64,000 nucleotides of DNA, taken from NCBI GenBank assembly GCA_044224905.1, contig JBGAJN010000002.1, positions 558,001 through 622,000 on the forward strand. The letters are read 5' to 3'. The DNA is from JBGAJN01 sp044224905 (GTDB taxonomy: Bacteria > Verrucomicrobiota > Verrucomicrobiia > Limisphaerales > JBGAJN01). Of this stretch, positions 42,744-51,525 are shown piece by piece. The position numbers were made by a program, and so were the translations under genes. Under the pieces are notes generated by a model. The model saw only the letters and a list, made by a program, of their open reading frames with translations. It was not told where the DNA came from and ran no database searches. Numbering within the stretch: the first letter of the stretch is position 1; the number at the start of each line of letters is the position of its first letter.

Positions 42744-43349
42744 GGCGGTGTAGCGTATCTGCAATTTCTGTGCCTGCGAATCGTTGGTGAGTGCCTTCCG
42801 CATGGCCGATCCATTCGAAACTATCGGAATCGCACTGAACCGCGTTTCTACCCCGCTAGGAACAGTGAATTGCGAGGAGATTCACTAGAACCTGACGAGT
42901 GCCTAATAGACAGAATTCAGAATTATTTTGGTGACCGCTGGGCAATTTTGGATTGATGCCGGGTGGAAAATTCCGCTGTGGTCCTGTGGTTGTTTGATCG
43001 TTGGCTGCGTGCAGCGTACCGTTGCGTTGTCGGATATCCTGTCGATGATTTTCGATTAAGCCCCCGGCGATTAATCGCATCCGGGCTGGTGGTGCTGGAG
43101 CTTTGGTGCATCTCGACGATCGGGTTACGTGTGGTGCATGGGGTGGGCAAGCCCGGCGAGCCATCCGAAAATTCTAATTCGGAGGCACGTGATCGCGGGC
43201 AATGAGCGTATAAGATAAGGCGATCGGCCGGTCCAATTGCAACTTTGTCGTGGTATTCTCAGCGGTGGCAAAGTAAAGTTCATACGCTATTACCCGATCT
43301 CGAAGTTGGTAACATTCCGTTTTGGCCCTATAGGGGTAGGCGGTAGCAT
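42744..43349. other. Divergent intergenic region, no gene seen
   Basis: 606 bases between two divergent DUF1549/DUF1553 genes. It is less GC-rich than the genes and contains only short, unconvincing open frames (for example 42963-43205 plus). There is a short palindromic CCTATAGG just before the ribosome-binding-like GGGGTAGGCGG of the 43350 gene. I see no terminator, repeat array or RNA I can name. Confidence 0.45.
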
Positions 43350-46300
43350 ATGCAAGTATTCGCAAGGTATTTTCGATGGGCTGCGGTCGCGACGGTGGCT
43401 GGTTACGCTGCTGGTCTCGGGGTCGGCGCGGCCATCTCGGATAATATCAGTTTCAATCGCGACATCCGCCCAATTCTGGCCAGTAAATGCTTTGGCTGTC
43501 ACGGGGCAACCGCCAAAACTCACCTTACCAAGCTACGCCTCAGCTCGCGCGAAGAGGCGACCAAAGATATCGGGGGACGGTCGGCAGTGGTCGCTGGACA
43601 GCCAGATAAGAGCGAATTGATTAGGAGGATCCTGTCACCTGATCCCGACACGGTGATGCCGCCGCCGGGAGAAGGGCGGCCGCTCTCATCACGGGAAAAG
43701 GCTTTACTGAAAGGATGGATCGAACAGGGAGGAAAATGGGAAACCCATTGGGCTTTTATTCCACCGAAACACTCGCCGATGCCTGCCGTTACGAATGCGT
43801 CGTGGCCGTTTAACCCGATCGATTACTTCATACTTGCTCGATTGGAAGCCGAGGGGATTGTTCCTTCGCCCGATACCGACCGTAGAACGTTGTTGCGCCG
43901 AGTGAGTTTCGATCTCACTGGGCTCCCTCCGACCGCCGCAGAAGTGGACGCGTTTATGTCGGATTCTGACTCCCATGCGTACGCCAAGCAGGTCGTTCGC
44001 TTGATTCAATCGCCGCAGTTTGGCGAGCGGATGGCGGTGCTCTGGCTCGACTTGGTGCGCTACGCCGATAGTGACGGTTACCACGCGGATAATGCGCGTA
44101 GTATCTGGCCGTATCGCGACTACGTTGTGAATTCGTTCAACGGCAATACTCCGTTCGACGATTTTACGCGCCATCAGCTTGCGGGCGATCTTCTGCCGAA
44201 CGCGACGCCGGACACCCAGATTGCCTCGGGTTACAATATGCTGATCGAAACCACCGAGGAGAACGGCGCGAATGAAAAGGAATACCGAGCCAAATACGCG
44301 GCGGACCGCGTCCGTACCACTGCCGCAGTGTGGCTGGGCTTGACGCTGGGCTGCGCCGAGTGCCACGACCACAAAAGCGATCCGCTTACCCAGCGGGATT
44401 TTTATCGCTTCGCCGCCTTCTTCGCCGACCTCGTAGAACCCGGCGTGGGCAAGCGCGAAACCACCCGCCTCGCTTCGGTTGAACAAAATGCCGAGCTGGA
44501 AGTGGCGACCAAGGAGGCGGACGCTGCGGTGGATCGCCTCACAGCGCTGACTGAGTCGTTGATTCCCCAACGGAACGCTTGGGTGCGCCAGATGCAGTTG
44601 GCTTATGGCGCGGGGCGGCTGGGATGGAAGCCGGTGCGGTACGAAGGTTTTTCGGCGCGTGACAAACGCCGCTTTGAGCCGCGTGCTGATGGGAGCGTGT
44701 TCGTTAGAGGGCCGGAACTACCGGATGACTATTCTGTGGAGATCTCCACCCCTCTCGAGGAAGTCCGCTCGCTGCGGCTGGAAGTTTTGCGCGACCCGGA
44801 GGTTGCGCAGGATCTTCAACGGCGCGGAATTCCATTCTCATACGCTCTGTCAGAAGTGGAAGTCGAAATTCACGCGCCCGCTCAAGCGCCGCGGCGCATA
44901 TCGATTTCCTCCGGTTTTGCCGAGATTGACGCGGTTGGCCATCGCATCGAACAAGCATTCGACGGCGATCCCAATACTTACTGGGCTGTGGGCGACCGGA
45001 TTAAAAGTCCGGTCGTGCGGGCCACATTTCAATTCGGCGAGACGGTGGTGATGGGGTTGGGCACGCGCCTGGTAGTCCGGTTGCGCAACTCGTTGCCAGC
45101 GACCGCCGAGCTTGGCAACATTCGGCACTTTCGAGTTGCTCTGGCTCGGCAGGAATGCTGGGACCCGGGCGAACACGGCATGGTGAGTCAGATGGTGACG
45201 GCGCTTTCGCGTACCGAATCCGCGCGGACGGAAGCGGACCAATCTGCTTTGACCCAGGCGTTTTTTTACTCGCGTGCCGAGGTGCGCCAGGCAAATGGGG
45301 TCGCCAAGCGTTTGATTGACCGGACCAAGGAACTCGCGAATGCTATCCCTTCAACGATTATTTCGCGAGCCGGCCCCCCGCGGGTCACACGAATCCTGCC
45401 GCGTGGAAATTGGATGGATGGATCCGGCCCCGTCGTCCAGCCGGCCTTACCCGCGGAATTCCACAACGTGCAGGAATCCACCAACCGCCTCACTCGCTTG
45501 GACCTCGCAAACTGGCTTGTTTCCCGCGACAACCCGCTGACTGCGCGGGTCTTTGTCAACCGCCTGTGGAAGCAGTTTTTCGGCACAGGGCTCGTCACCA
45601 CTCTGGCGGACTTCGGCGTCACCGGCGATTCTCCGTCGCATCCGGAACTCCTTGATCAGCTTGCGATTGAATTCGTGAGCAGCCATTGGAACGTCAAGCA
45701 TCTCGTCATCTTGATGGTCATGTCGCACACTTATCAGCAGGCATCCTCCGACCGCACTGACCTGAAGGCCCGCGACCCGCTGAACCGGCTTTTGGCGCGC
45801 CAGGGTCGCTGGCGATTGGATGCGGAAATGATCCGCGATAACGCGCTCTTCTCTGCCGGCATCCTCGTGACCAACATCGGCGGCCCACCAAATTTTCCGT
45901 ATCAACCCGCCGGCTATTTGGACCACTTGGATTTTCCGCAGCGCGGATACGGGGCTAGCAGCGATCTCAACCAGTTCCGCCGAGGGCTCTACGCCTTCTG
46001 GCAGCGTACTTTCTTGCACCCCGCGCTGATGTTGTTCGACGCACCGCCGCGCGAGGAATGTGTCGCCGAGCGGCCGGTGTCAAACTCGCCCCTCCAGGCT
46101 CTCGCGCTGTTGAATAATCCCACCCACGTTGAGGCCGCCCGCCATATGGCCATTTCGGCCCTGCGAAGCGGCGGTGCCTCGGCGTTGGAGCGCGCGGGGT
46201 GGATTTTCCGCCAGACTCTTGGCCGCCCGCCCGACGCGGGGGAATCCGCCGCCCTCGTCGGCCTTTACGAACGGCAGCGGGAACGACTCCGGGGACGGAG

Positions 46301-46433
46301 TGAAGATGCACGGGCCCTGAACAACGTCGGGTTGATGCGCATTCCCGACGAAATGGCGCATGAGGATGTCGCTGCTTGGACTGCCGTGACACGTGCCGTG
46401 TTGAATCTCCACGAAACAATCACTCGCTATTGA
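43350..46433 (+). CDS. DUF1549/DUF1553 planctomycete cytochrome c protein
   Basis: A 1027-residue protein with PSCyt1, PSCyt2 (DUF1549) and PSD1 (DUF1553) domains. The signal-anchor MQVFARYFRWAAVATVAGYAAGLGVG is followed by heme motif C47-F-G-C50-H51 and the VMPPPGEGRPLSSREKALLKGWIEQGGKW ligand region. DUF1549 opens with WPFNPIDYFILARLEAEGI and contains a second motif C335-A-E-C338-H339 (GCAECHDHKSDPLTQRDFYRFAAFF). A discoidin-like sandwich occupies about 440-610, and DUF1553 includes NPLTARVFVNRLWKQFFGTGLV and MSHTYQQASSDR. It lies 4 bases before the DUF1501 gene. Redox role inferred from hemes only. Confidence 0.95.
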   Translation: MQVFARYFRWAAVATVAGYAAGLGVGAAISDNISFNRDIRPILASKCFGCHGATAKTHLTKLRLSSREEATKDIGGRSAVVAGQPDKSELIRRILSPDPDTVMPPPGEGRPLSSREKALLKGWIEQGGKWETHWAFIPPKHSPMPAVTNASWPFNPIDYFILARLEAEGIVPSPDTDRRTLLRRVSFDLTGLPPTAAEVDAFMSDSDSHAYAKQVVRLIQSPQFGERMAVLWLDLVRYADSDGYHADNARSIWPYRDYVVNSFNGNTPFDDFTRHQLAGDLLPNATPDTQIASGYNMLIETTEENGANEKEYRAKYAADRVRTTAAVWLGLTLGCAECHDHKSDPLTQRDFYRFAAFFADLVEPGVGKRETTRLASVEQNAELEVATKEADAAVDRLTALTESLIPQRNAWVRQMQLAYGAGRLGWKPVRYEGFSARDKRRFEPRADGSVFVRGPELPDDYSVEISTPLEEVRSLRLEVLRDPEVAQDLQRRGIPFSYALSEVEVEIHAPAQAPRRISISSGFAEIDAVGHRIEQAFDGDPNTYWAVGDRIKSPVVRATFQFGETVVMGLGTRLVVRLRNSLPATAELGNIRHFRVALARQECWDPGEHGMVSQMVTALSRTESARTEADQSALTQAFFYSRAEVRQANGVAKRLIDRTKELANAIPSTIISRAGPPRVTRILPRGNWMDGSGPVVQPALPAEFHNVQESTNRLTRLDLANWLVSRDNPLTARVFVNRLWKQFFGTGLVTTLADFGVTGDSPSHPELLDQLAIEFVSSHWNVKHLVILMVMSHTYQQASSDRTDLKARDPLNRLLARQGRWRLDAEMIRDNALFSAGILVTNIGGPPNFPYQPAGYLDHLDFPQRGYGASSDLNQFRRGLYAFWQRTFLHPALMLFDAPPREECVAERPVSNSPLQALALLNNPTHVEAARHMAISALRSGGASALERAGWIFRQTLGRPPDAGESAALVGLYERQRERLRGRSEDARALNNVGLMRIPDEMAHEDVAAWTAVTRAVLNLHETITRY

Positions 46434-46437
46434 ACCC

Positions 46438-47838
46438 ATGCGCGCGCCGCTGCCAGAATTTCATCCACTCGCCCGGCGAACTTTCCTTGGGCGCGGACTA
46501 GCGGGGCTGGGATCCCTCGCGCTGACGTCGCTCGCTGGACGTGCGACCGACACTGGTGTGCCGCCATTGCCGCATCACGCCCCCAGCGCGCGGCGGGTGA
46601 TTTTTCTCTACATGTCTGGCGGACCTTCGCAGTTAGAGACTTTTGATCACAAGCCCGAGTTGATTCGGCGTCATGGCCAGCCGATGCCGGCCTCCTTTAC
46701 GGAAGGGCAACCGGTCGCGCAATTGCAGGGGCAGGAACTCAACATCATGGGACCGCGGTATCCCTTCCGTCGAGTGGGTCGCTCCGGTCAGGAAATGACC
46801 ACGCTTTTTCCTCACATGGCGCGTATTGCTGATGACCTGTGCATCGTTCGCTCGATGCAGACCGATCAGATTAACCATGATCCCGCGCACACTTTTATGA
46901 ACACCGGCACTGGCATTCCCGGTCGGCCAAGCGTCGGCTCGTGGACTTTGTACGGCCTTGGTAGTGAAGCGCGCGATTTGCCGGGCTTCGTGGTTTTGCT
47001 CTCTGCTGGTGAAGGTTTGATGATGCAACCCATCGCCTCACGTCTGTGGCACAGCGGCTTTTTGCCAGGGCATTTACAAGGCGTACAATTCAATGCCCGC
47101 AGCGAGCCGATCCATTACCTGCGCAGGCCGGATGGTGTCACGGACGAGGATCAACGTGACTTAGTGGCCACGGTCAACGGGTTGAACCGTCGTTTCGCCG
47201 AAACGACGTCCGATCCGGAGATCGCCACGCGCGTTGCGCAGTACGAGCTTGCTTTTCGGATGCAGATGAGCGCGCCTTCGCTGTTGGATTTCTCCAACGA
47301 ACCGCAGTCAATCCTCGATCTGTACGGCACGCACCCGAAAGAGCGGTCTTTTGCCGCGAACTGCTTGCTTGCGCGACGTTTAGCCGAACGCAACGTACGC
47401 TTTATCCAGCTTTATCATCGTGATTGGGATCATCACAGCAATGTGAACGACATCGAGCAGAAAGCTCGGGAGGTCGATCGCGCCTCTGCGGCGCTGGTGC
47501 TGGACCTCAAACAACGCGGTTTGCTGGACGATACATTGGTGATTTGGGGTGGAGAATTCGGTCGCTCTCCTATGGCTCAGGGTAAAGGGCGCGATCATCA
47601 CATGCGCGGTTTCTCGATCTGGCTCGCGGGCGGCGGCATTAAGCCGGGCATCACTTACGGTGCGACGGACGAACTTGGTTACCACGCCGTTGAGAATCCC
47701 GTCCACGTACATGATTTTCACGCGACATTGTTGCATCTTCTTGGCCTAGATCACTTGAAACTGAGCGTGCCATTTCAGGGACGCGCGATGCGCCTCACCG
47801 ATGTAGCGGGAAAAGTCGTGTCCGGAATTCTCGCTTGA
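46438..47838 (+). CDS. DUF1501 protein, Tat-exported
   Basis: A 466-residue DUF1501 protein, second copy in the window. It has a twin-arginine signal (PLARRTFLGRGLAGLGSLALTSLA) and family blocks VIFLYMSGGPSQLETFDHKPEL, GQEMTTLFPHMARIADDLCIVRSMQTDQINHDPAHTFMNTG, FIQLYHRDWDHHSNV, DTLVIWGGEFGRSPMAQGKGRDHHMRGFSIWLAGGGIKPG and VENPVHVHDFHATLLHLLGLDH. It begins 4 bases after its DUF1549/1553 partner, so the two are tightly coupled. The branch differs from the 38652 copy in its QTDQINHDPAH and VHDFHATLL blocks. Confidence 0.95.
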   Translation: MRAPLPEFHPLARRTFLGRGLAGLGSLALTSLAGRATDTGVPPLPHHAPSARRVIFLYMSGGPSQLETFDHKPELIRRHGQPMPASFTEGQPVAQLQGQELNIMGPRYPFRRVGRSGQEMTTLFPHMARIADDLCIVRSMQTDQINHDPAHTFMNTGTGIPGRPSVGSWTLYGLGSEARDLPGFVVLLSAGEGLMMQPIASRLWHSGFLPGHLQGVQFNARSEPIHYLRRPDGVTDEDQRDLVATVNGLNRRFAETTSDPEIATRVAQYELAFRMQMSAPSLLDFSNEPQSILDLYGTHPKERSFAANCLLARRLAERNVRFIQLYHRDWDHHSNVNDIEQKAREVDRASAALVLDLKQRGLLDDTLVIWGGEFGRSPMAQGKGRDHHMRGFSIWLAGGGIKPGITYGATDELGYHAVENPVHVHDFHATLLHLLGLDHLKLSVPFQGRAMRLTDVAGKVVSGILA

Positions 47839-47882
47839 AACTGCGTCATCGCAGCCTCGCTAGTTGGAGTTGACGGGAATGC

Positions 47883-49268
47883 TCACTTCGTGAACAACTC
47901 CTTCAATGCCCGTCCGTCCGCATCTTTGATCTTTAATCCCAGCAAAGCCGCCATCGTTGGTGCGACGTCGGTGTTGTTCATGACGGGAATTTTCGCGCCC
48001 GGTTTGATTCCGGCGCCCCAAGCGACGAAGGCGGCGTGGAGCATGGGTTGGTTGGGGTCGTAGCCGTGCGTGCCTTTAACCGCGTCCGTCTTGGGTGTGA
48101 CCACGATGTCGCCCGCCACCATGTCCGAGAAGGAGTAGCCTTTCTTGGCCGACAACATGAGGTCCGCCATGTCGGCGTTTTTCTTCGGATCGGCGAGGCC
48201 GAATTTTTTGAAATCTTTCGGGGCGATCACCACATCTACGCCTTCCACATCTTTGAAAAGCTTCGCCACTTGAGCGATGAGGGCTTCGCGGTTTGCTTGA
48301 TCGAGAACGTAGACGAAACAGCCCCCGCCCTGGCCGAGCGCGCGAACTTTTGCGGAGCCGATCTTGGTGCCTTCGAGCTTGATCAAGCCTTCCTTTCGCA
48401 GCAGGACGTTGGGTTGGATGGTTTGCTGATAGGGAAAGAAGCCGTGGTCAGCGGACACGATGAGTGTCGCCTTGCCGGGGAAACTTTTCTTCAACTCGTC
48501 CCAAACTTCGCGAACGCGGTCATCGGCGAATTTTACCGCCGCGTAAGCTTCCGGAGATTGCGGCCCTTTGGAATGCTCAACGTGATCGACCTCGACGAGG
48601 TGTAGCAGCGCGACATTTGGCCGATGCGTACGGACGACGTGGTTGAGCATCTGGACGTACATCCTGTCGCGATCCTCGCCTTTGCCAGTCTTGCACCATT
48701 CTTCCTGCTTCTCGTAAGGGATTCCCGCCTGCTTGAACTCCGCGAGCATTGAAGCCGTGCCGTATGTCTGCCAAAGCGAGTTGCTGAAACAATCCGGCAC
48801 GGTCCAATCGAGCGTCTTGGCGCCGCGGCTCGCGGGCCAGATGATCGCGGCAGTCTTGAGGCCGGCCGCCTTGGCCACGTCATAAATCGTCGGCGACTTC
48901 ACGATCTCCTCTTTGTTGAAGTACGGATCGGGAATCAGCGGCACCACTTCGTTCTTCGCGCGACTAAAGTAATTGTTCCCGATCACACCATGCTTCGCTG
49001 GATTCACTCCCGTGACCAGCGTCGTATGATTGGGCCACGTGACCGAAGGCATCGAGACCTTCATCATCTCGGCGCGCGCACCTTCTGCGGCCAGCGCACG
49101 AATCGTCGGCATCTCCGCCTTGGGATCATCAAAGTAATAATGGGCGAGCCCATCGACGCTGATCAGCACGACGATGCGATCGGCGGCGGGTATGCCCCCG
49201 GGAGGCAAGGCGGCGTTTGCGAGCGCAGCGTTGATTGCGAGAGCGACGAGAACGAATAGGCGTTTCAT
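47883..49268 (-). CDS. Exported type I phosphodiesterase / nucleotide pyrophosphatase-like protein
   Basis: A 461-residue exported enzyme of the alkaline-phosphatase superfamily (ENPP/AP family). The signal MKRLFVLVALAINAALANA is followed by VVLISVDGLAHYYFDD (first metal aspartate), the nucleophile region MPSVTWPNHTTLVTGVNPAKHGVIGN with a threonine, VALLHLVEVDHVEHSKGP, LIVSADHGFF and GTHGYDP, which supply the remaining metal ligands. Family members hydrolyse phosphodiesters of nucleotides, lipids or glycerols. It is convergent with the DUF1501 gene and divergent from tcdA. Substrate unresolved. Confidence 0.9.
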   Translation of the reverse strand: MKRLFVLVALAINAALANAALPPGGIPAADRIVVLISVDGLAHYYFDDPKAEMPTIRALAAEGARAEMMKVSMPSVTWPNHTTLVTGVNPAKHGVIGNNYFSRAKNEVVPLIPDPYFNKEEIVKSPTIYDVAKAAGLKTAAIIWPASRGAKTLDWTVPDCFSNSLWQTYGTASMLAEFKQAGIPYEKQEEWCKTGKGEDRDRMYVQMLNHVVRTHRPNVALLHLVEVDHVEHSKGPQSPEAYAAVKFADDRVREVWDELKKSFPGKATLIVSADHGFFPYQQTIQPNVLLRKEGLIKLEGTKIGSAKVRALGQGGGCFVYVLDQANREALIAQVAKLFKDVEGVDVVIAPKDFKKFGLADPKKNADMADLMLSAKKGYSFSDMVAGDIVVTPKTDAVKGTHGYDPNQPMLHAAFVAWGAGIKPGAKIPVMNNTDVAPTMAALLGLKIKDADGRALKELFTK

Positions 49269-49390
49269 GCAATATTTGTGTTAACGGTGATGGACTGGAA
49301 AAGATTCCTTCAAATTCACGACTCGAGGCAACTCAATCTCGCGCGGGTCGCGCTTGGCAAAAGTGTGGAATGCCGTTAACTCATCCGGCG

Positions 49391-50170
49391 ATGAGCGACT
49401 TTGAAACACGTTTCGGCGGCATAGCGCGGTTGTTTTCCGAGGAGGGATTGCAACGGCTGCGTCGCGCGCACGTGGGTGTCGTTGGCATCGGCGGAGTCGG
49501 CTCGTGGGTGGTGGAGGCGTTGGCGCGCACAGGCGTGGGGCGGCTGACGTTGATCGATCTCGACGAGGTGTGCGTGAGCAATGTGAACCGCCAGCTCCAC
49601 GCGCTCGACGGCACGGTGGGGCAGATGAAAGGCGAGGTCATGGCCGCGCGCGTTCGCCTGATCAATCCCGATTGCCAGGTCACCGCCGTGACGGAATTTT
49701 TCACCGAGGATAACGCCGAGCGACTTTTGGCCGCGGGCTTCGATCACGTGGTCGACGCCATCGACGGCGTGACGAACAAATGCCGGCTCATCGCGCATTG
49801 TCACGCGCGCAAGATTCCCATCGTGAGCTGCGGCGCGGCCGGCGGGCGAACGGATGCGACGGCGGTGCGCGTTGCCGATCTCGTCAAGGTGACGGACGAC
49901 CGACTGCTGTTCGAGGTGCGAAGGAAGCTGCGGAAGTATCACGGCTTTCCGCGCGGCGGAAAAAAGTTCGGCGTCGAGTGCGTGTATTCGCCCGAGCCGC
50001 CGGTGTATCCGCGGAAGGACGGCACGGTTTGCGGCGCACCCGACGCGGCGCCGCGCGAAGACTTGAAATTGAACTGCGATTGGGGTTTCGGCTCGGCGGT
50101 GTTCGTCACTGGCACCTTTGGTTTCGCTGCCGCGGGAGTCGTGGTGAAGCAGATCGCGGCGGGAGTTTGA
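49391..50170 (+). CDS. tcdA: tRNA threonylcarbamoyladenosine dehydratase
   Basis: A 259-residue E1-like/ThiF-fold enzyme matching TcdA (CsdL, YgdL), which converts t6A37 of tRNA to its cyclic form using ATP. The adenylate-binding Rossmann segment HVGVVGIGGVGSWVVEALARTGVGRLTLIDLDEVCVSNVNRQ is diagnostic, and so are VVDAIDGVTNKCRLIAHC, VSCGAAGGRTDAT, FGVECVYSPEPPVYP and the hydrophobic C-terminal GSAVFVTGTFGFAAAGVVVKQIA. The ATG at 49391 (MSDFETRFGGIARLF) fits the family; 49370 is an alternative. Its convergent neighbours are tatD and a sufE-like gene, echoing the csdE-csdL link of enterobacteria. Confidence 0.93.
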   Translation: MSDFETRFGGIARLFSEEGLQRLRRAHVGVVGIGGVGSWVVEALARTGVGRLTLIDLDEVCVSNVNRQLHALDGTVGQMKGEVMAARVRLINPDCQVTAVTEFFTEDNAERLLAAGFDHVVDAIDGVTNKCRLIAHCHARKIPIVSCGAAGGRTDATAVRVADLVKVTDDRLLFEVRRKLRKYHGFPRGGKKFGVECVYSPEPPVYPRKDGTVCGAPDAAPREDLKLNCDWGFGSAVFVTGTFGFAAAGVVVKQIAAGV

Positions 50171-50177
50171 GACAATT

Positions 50178-50984
50178 TCAGCGCGCGAGAAAGAGCCGTT
50201 GAAAATTCTGCTCCACACGGGTGGCGAGTGATTCGATCGGCTCGCCGAGAACTTCCGCCAAGCCGCGATAAATCACCGGAAGATTCGCCGGATGATTCAG
50301 TGCTTTGCCAGTCTTCGTGTCGGTGAGCGGATGTTCGTTGTGCGAATCCGGCGGCAACTGATCCGGCGCATCCGTCTCAATCAACAATCGATCCGTGGGA
50401 ACGTGGCGAAATGTTTCGCGTTGGCGCGCCTTGCGTTCGTGGAGGTAGTAGCCGGGAAAACTGAAATAAGCCCCGAGCTTCGCCAGCGGTGCGATCATTT
50501 CCTCGGGGCCGCCGTACGAGTGCAGCAAGAAGCCGCGGGCGGGACGAGGCGTGGCGCGCAGTAGATCGTGCAAGCGTCCCCACGCCCGCAGGCAATGAAT
50601 GCTCGCGGGTAGATTCCGTTCGGCGGCGAGGCGGAGTTGCGCGATGAAAACTTCTTCCTGACCGTCGTAGGCGAGATCGGGCTTCCAACGATCGAGGCCG
50701 ATTTCTCCGATGACCGCGCCGGGTGTTTCATCGAGGGCGTGCGTGAGGTTTACGAGCCAATTGGTCGTGCGTTCGCCGAGATACCACGGGTGATAGCCGA
50801 AGCTCGGGATGATGAGATCGGGAAATTGTCGCGCGAGCGCGACGACTTGCGGCCAGTCCGATTCGCACGCGCCGTTGACCACCATTTTCGCAATGCCGAC
50901 CCGCGCGGCTTCTGCGGCCAGTTCAGCGGCGCGCTCGCCGAAGCGATCGTCCTGCACGTGATTGTGCGCGTCGAAGAATTTCAC
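50178..50984 (-). CDS. TatD-family metal-dependent hydrolase
   Basis: A 268-residue TIM-barrel hydrolase of the TatD family (metal-dependent nuclease-like). Metal-binding marks are FFDAHNHVQDDRF at the N-terminus, GEIGLDRW, ASIHCLRAW, GFLLHSYGG and LLIETDAP. The family's roles include DNA processing and D-tyrosyl-tRNA-like or unknown activities. I place the start at a GTG (50984), which overlaps the sufE stop as GTGA and begins the conserved N-terminus three residues before FDAHNH; no ATG is nearby in frame. The two genes are therefore translationally coupled. Confidence 0.87.
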   Translation of the reverse strand: MKFFDAHNHVQDDRFGERAAELAAEAARVGIAKMVVNGACESDWPQVVALARQFPDLIIPSFGYHPWYLGERTTNWLVNLTHALDETPGAVIGEIGLDRWKPDLAYDGQEEVFIAQLRLAAERNLPASIHCLRAWGRLHDLLRATPRPARGFLLHSYGGPEEMIAPLAKLGAYFSFPGYYLHERKARQRETFRHVPTDRLLIETDAPDQLPPDSHNEHPLTDTKTGKALNHPANLPVIYRGLAEVLGEPIESLATRVEQNFQRLFLAR

Positions 50985-51448
50985 GATGACTGCGTGGCGT
51001 GGCCCGCGGGCAGGTGGCTTTGCGCGAACTTGCGGATCGTTTCCCACACGCGCGCGAGGGCATTGCGACGGTTCGGCGTGAGGTGCTGCGTGATGCCGAC
51101 CGGCCCAAGGAACGCTGGATCAATCGCGATGATTTCCTCGGGACGATGGTGGCTGTAGAACTCGCACAGGATCGTGGCGATGCCTTTGACAATGGCCGAA
51201 TCGGAATCGCAGCGGAACGTGCATTTGCCGTCCGCGAAGGCGCTCACGAGCCAGAGGTTTGAAAGGCAGCCGGCAACGCGGTGGTGATCGGTTTTGAATT
51301 CGGCTTCGAGCGGCACAGCGCGTCGACCATGCTCGATCACGCGGGCCATGCGCTCGGGTGCGCCGTAGATTTTCGAAAACTCGGCCACGAGCGCGTCACG
51401 CTTTTCAGGAAGCGTCATCTCGGAAGATTGATTTGCGCGGCGTTGCAT
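50981..51448 (-). CDS. SufE-family sulfur acceptor protein
   Basis: A 155-residue SufE/CsdE-type protein that accepts persulfide sulfur from a cysteine desulfurase. The catalytic cysteine is in VAGCLSNLWL, and other family segments are RVIEHGRRAVPLEAEF, DSAIVKGIATILCEFYS, FLGPVGITQHLTPNRRNALARVWETI. The start may be at 51448 or at an ATG ten codons later (MTLPEK). It overlaps tatD by 4 bases. No cysteine desulfurase is in the window, so its partner must be elsewhere. Confidence 0.93.
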   Translation of the reverse strand: MQRRANQSSEMTLPEKRDALVAEFSKIYGAPERMARVIEHGRRAVPLEAEFKTDHHRVAGCLSNLWLVSAFADGKCTFRCDSDSAIVKGIATILCEFYSHHRPEEIIAIDPAFLGPVGITQHLTPNRRNALARVWETIRKFAQSHLPAGHATQSS

Positions 51449-51525
51449 TTACGGCCGGTGGCCAGCGCGATTGTAGCACAGCTGCGGCGCAATGCTCTAT
51501 CCGCTTCCGTCTGCCGACCGTTCGT

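Noticed and set aside
42963..43205. 80-codon open frame in the divergent gap
   Set aside because: No recognisable family, no start signal, and composition looks like translated non-coding DNA.
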